From: Oreocharis arfaki
Taxonomy: Eukaryota; Chordata; Aves; Passeriformes; Paramythiidae
Assembly (NCBI GenBank): GCA_013398015.1
Contig: VZRR01010919.1
Coordinates: forward strand, 1,729,494 to 1,793,493
Reading direction: 5' to 3'
DNA length: 64,000 bases
Below, in pieces: positions 61,701 through 64,000 of this stretch. The number at the start of each line of letters is the position of its first letter. Position 1 is the stretch's first letter. The position numbers and the translations under genes are program-made. Below the pieces are notes generated by a model. The model worked only from the letters and a program-made list of their open reading frames with translations. It searched no databases and was not told where the DNA came from.

Positions 61701-64000
61701 CCAGGACAGAAAGCTTTGAAGATTCTGTTTTCCCTGGCAATTTTAATCCATGACAAAAGATTTGTAAAAGTACAATAATTCACATTTAAACAGGTGTAAT
61801 TCTTTCCATTCTTCAGTTTTAAAACAGTAATATAAAAGATTTCTGCTAATCAATTCCTAGAGCGTATTCTTCTTTGTCACAAGAAATGGCAAAGCTACAG
61901 TTGTTCCTTCTCGTGAGGCTCTGCCGTGTATCACTGCAGCACCATCAGCAGGCTCTCTTAAGTTATTGTAGTAGTTATTGATACCAATTATTGGCATGTA
62001 AAACATTGATTACAAAGTAGTACTTGACAAAAAACTTCGATCAACAAAAGACTTTGATGTTAGGTACACTTTTCTTCATAAAATAGGGTAAAAGGCAGCT
62101 CCAAAAAAGACCCCAATCTATTCCAGGTACAGGCTAGCTAGTAGAGAGTAATGGGAATGTGGGATGAACATCAGGTTCTGGAGAAGTGTTTGGTGAAAGT
62201 AGACATTAGCATAAACAAATAAATCAGTGATATGTCACTTAAATTTTATATTCTTTTTCATCATGCTCTTCTGGCACAGGCCTGTAAAGCACTGCCAGGA
62301 AAGTTTGCTCCATAAACTGTTGAACTTACCACCAGCTTTAACCTCTGCTAGCAAGATATTCTGGGGATAACACAATCCACTGCATTTTAATCCAGTACAC
62401 CGTTACACCGAGGCCAGCATTTTGTCACCCACATATATTAGGAAAGTTCAGCTTCAAGTTCAAAAACTTACTTTTCAATCATCAGAGAAAATAAAGGTTT
62501 TCTACTGTAATTTTATATGGCTTGTCTTCCAAACTGAAATGTTGCATATGTAATGTGGTTGGATCCAGTCCACTTCATGCTGTTTCTTCTGTATCAAAAC
62601 CTACTTAGCTCTCCAAAGTAGTGTTCAATTTCTCGTGTGCTTGGGGGAAGGAGGAGCTGCTGTACAAGTCCACTCATCTATTTCCAGGGTGTTTCACTAG
62701 AGCATTACATCTTTGAAATGTCACCAAGCTGCTTACCTGTAACCAGAGGAAAGTGTGCTATGACTCAAAATCTCAGGTCTGAAAAATACAGCCAACTAAC
62801 TTATAATACATTTCTAATACATTTGCAGCAGAAAAGGGGACAGGGTTCTGTGGCTTAAAAGGCCTATCCAGTCCTGCACTCTTTGCTTCTGTTGTTAAAA
62901 GTAAATGAAGTAGCAAACATTTTATTCTCTGCACACCCCTCAAAAATTACCTGCAGGAATGTTGCCGTTTGCAGCCACATCCCTTCGGCAATTCTGCATA
63001 ATCCGCGTGGGGAAGATTTCTGTTTACATTGAATTGACTTGTACTATTGCTCAAGGTCAAAATTTCAGAAAATACACTTTAAATCACAGTTTGAAATGTG
63101 TGAAACTGACAGAAGCAATCTGGGTACCTAAAGCTGCTCAAGTGCATAACATGGTTTGGTAAATAGCACTTTATATCTTCTTTAAACTCGATGTTACTTC
63201 TATTGATATAGCCAATGGGAGGGAAAAAATCCTCCCCAAAATAAGATTATATAGAAATAGCAAAACGGAAAAATTTGGTGTAGAAAGAATTTTCAGACTT
63301 TTATAAAGTACATTAACTTATGCACTTGCTGCGAAAGTTAAGTTTTTCCTTGTTCTCTTTATTATAAAACCTCCAAATTCCTATAAAAGAAATAACTGTA
63401 ATCCCAAATATAATTTCTACTATTTGAAATGTAATTAAATTACACATGTAAGTTGTCAACGATATGACAAGTGCTTAAAGAGCTGAAAACACCTGCCAGG
63501 ACATGCTGCAAAACAGATGTGATTTTATAATTGTTTCAGTTGTCTTGTACAGTCACAAATACAGATTACTGGTAAACACACAATCATCAGGACACTATTA
63601 AAGTTAATAAGTGTTCAAGACCACCTACATTTGCAGATTTTTTTATTTTTTTTTTTACAGGCTAAAACTGTGTGCACACTTTTCATGCCCAGTTGATAAC
63701 TTCTACTCCCTGGAAACATCTTCCCTGAAATACCGTGTCACATTATAAAATCAGAACATATTAGAGGTGTAACCTGGAGCACCAGACCACATTTCAGCTT
63801 GCTTGCATCACCCTGGTCGTTTGGGCTGTATCATCCAAAGAGGAGCCTAAACCAGGGAAAGCCAAAGGAGAAAGAGGCAATGCACAAAATGCTGCACTAG
63901 ATAACTGCAGCCACCTAACTTCTGTTAGGTCTGGTGTGTAATACCTAAGGACACCTCAAGCAGCAAGAAATACATATCTGTATTTAATACAGCTTGAGTG
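58701..64000. other. intergenic, local AT repeats
   Basis: No gene recognised. The 19-mer 'aataaatgtttaaaaaaat' is repeated at 59893-59911 and 59916-59934. Seventeen T followed by CAG lie at 60245-60264, an acceptor-like look with only a short frame after it. A T-rich run lies at 63636-63657. The stretch 60692-61080 has an 80-codon + frame and an AATAAAA word near 61070 but no recognised product. The stretch 62960-63240 has the texture of a conserved non-coding block. Confidence 0.45.

Overview
The window reads as vertebrate nuclear DNA from a bird, most likely a passerine. It is AT-rich, full of stops in every frame, and has long A and T runs. Its interspersed repeats are CR1 LINE 3' ends of avian type, recognised by the conserved 3' region and the ATTCTATGA-type tail. 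A tRNA-Ile-derived SINE with a CR1 tail (TguSINE1 type, at about 3.74 kb) narrows the source to songbirds and relatives. There are no operons, ribosome binding sites, CRISPR arrays or prokaryotic genes.

No protein-coding gene can be supported with confidence. The longest open frames (up to 173 codons) are about what chance gives in 64 kb of such DNA, and several lie inside CR1 copies. The window is therefore either a gene desert or the inside of a very large intron. One weak exception is a minus-strand cluster at 7.3-9.8 kb. It has a signal-peptide-like open segment ending in a consensus splice donor and two more open segments in compatible phase. It is recorded as a low-confidence candidate only.

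Layout: CR1 at 1.1 kb (+); SINE at 3.7 kb (+); possible exon cluster 8.2-9.8 kb (-); CR1 at 10.9-11.2 kb (-); GC-richer unclassified segment at 14.0-14.6 kb; segment bounded by 9-base repeats at 16.35-16.9 kb; TA-rich palindromic repeat at 21.2 kb; CR1 at 22.5-22.9 kb (-); unique repeat-poor sequence between 26 and 31 kb that looks like conserved non-coding DNA; a near-identical tandem duplication at 35.5-36.8 kb with a single N exactly at the junction; CR1 at 41.5 kb (-); probable short solo LTR at 45.4-45.6 kb; CR1 at 47.1-47.6 kb (+) and 49.4 kb (+); a short mosaic repeat at 49.5 kb; a GC-richer block with open frames on both strands at 51.1-51.8 kb; then about 12 kb with no recognisable repeat or gene.

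The most actionable observation is the 35.5-36.8 kb duplication. The copies differ mainly in microsatellite length and are joined at an N, as expected if two haplotype or contig ends were laid side by side instead of merged. The rest of the window is best read as a sparse repeat landscape with several blocks of candidate regulatory DNA. Their function can only be settled by cross-species alignment or chromatin data.
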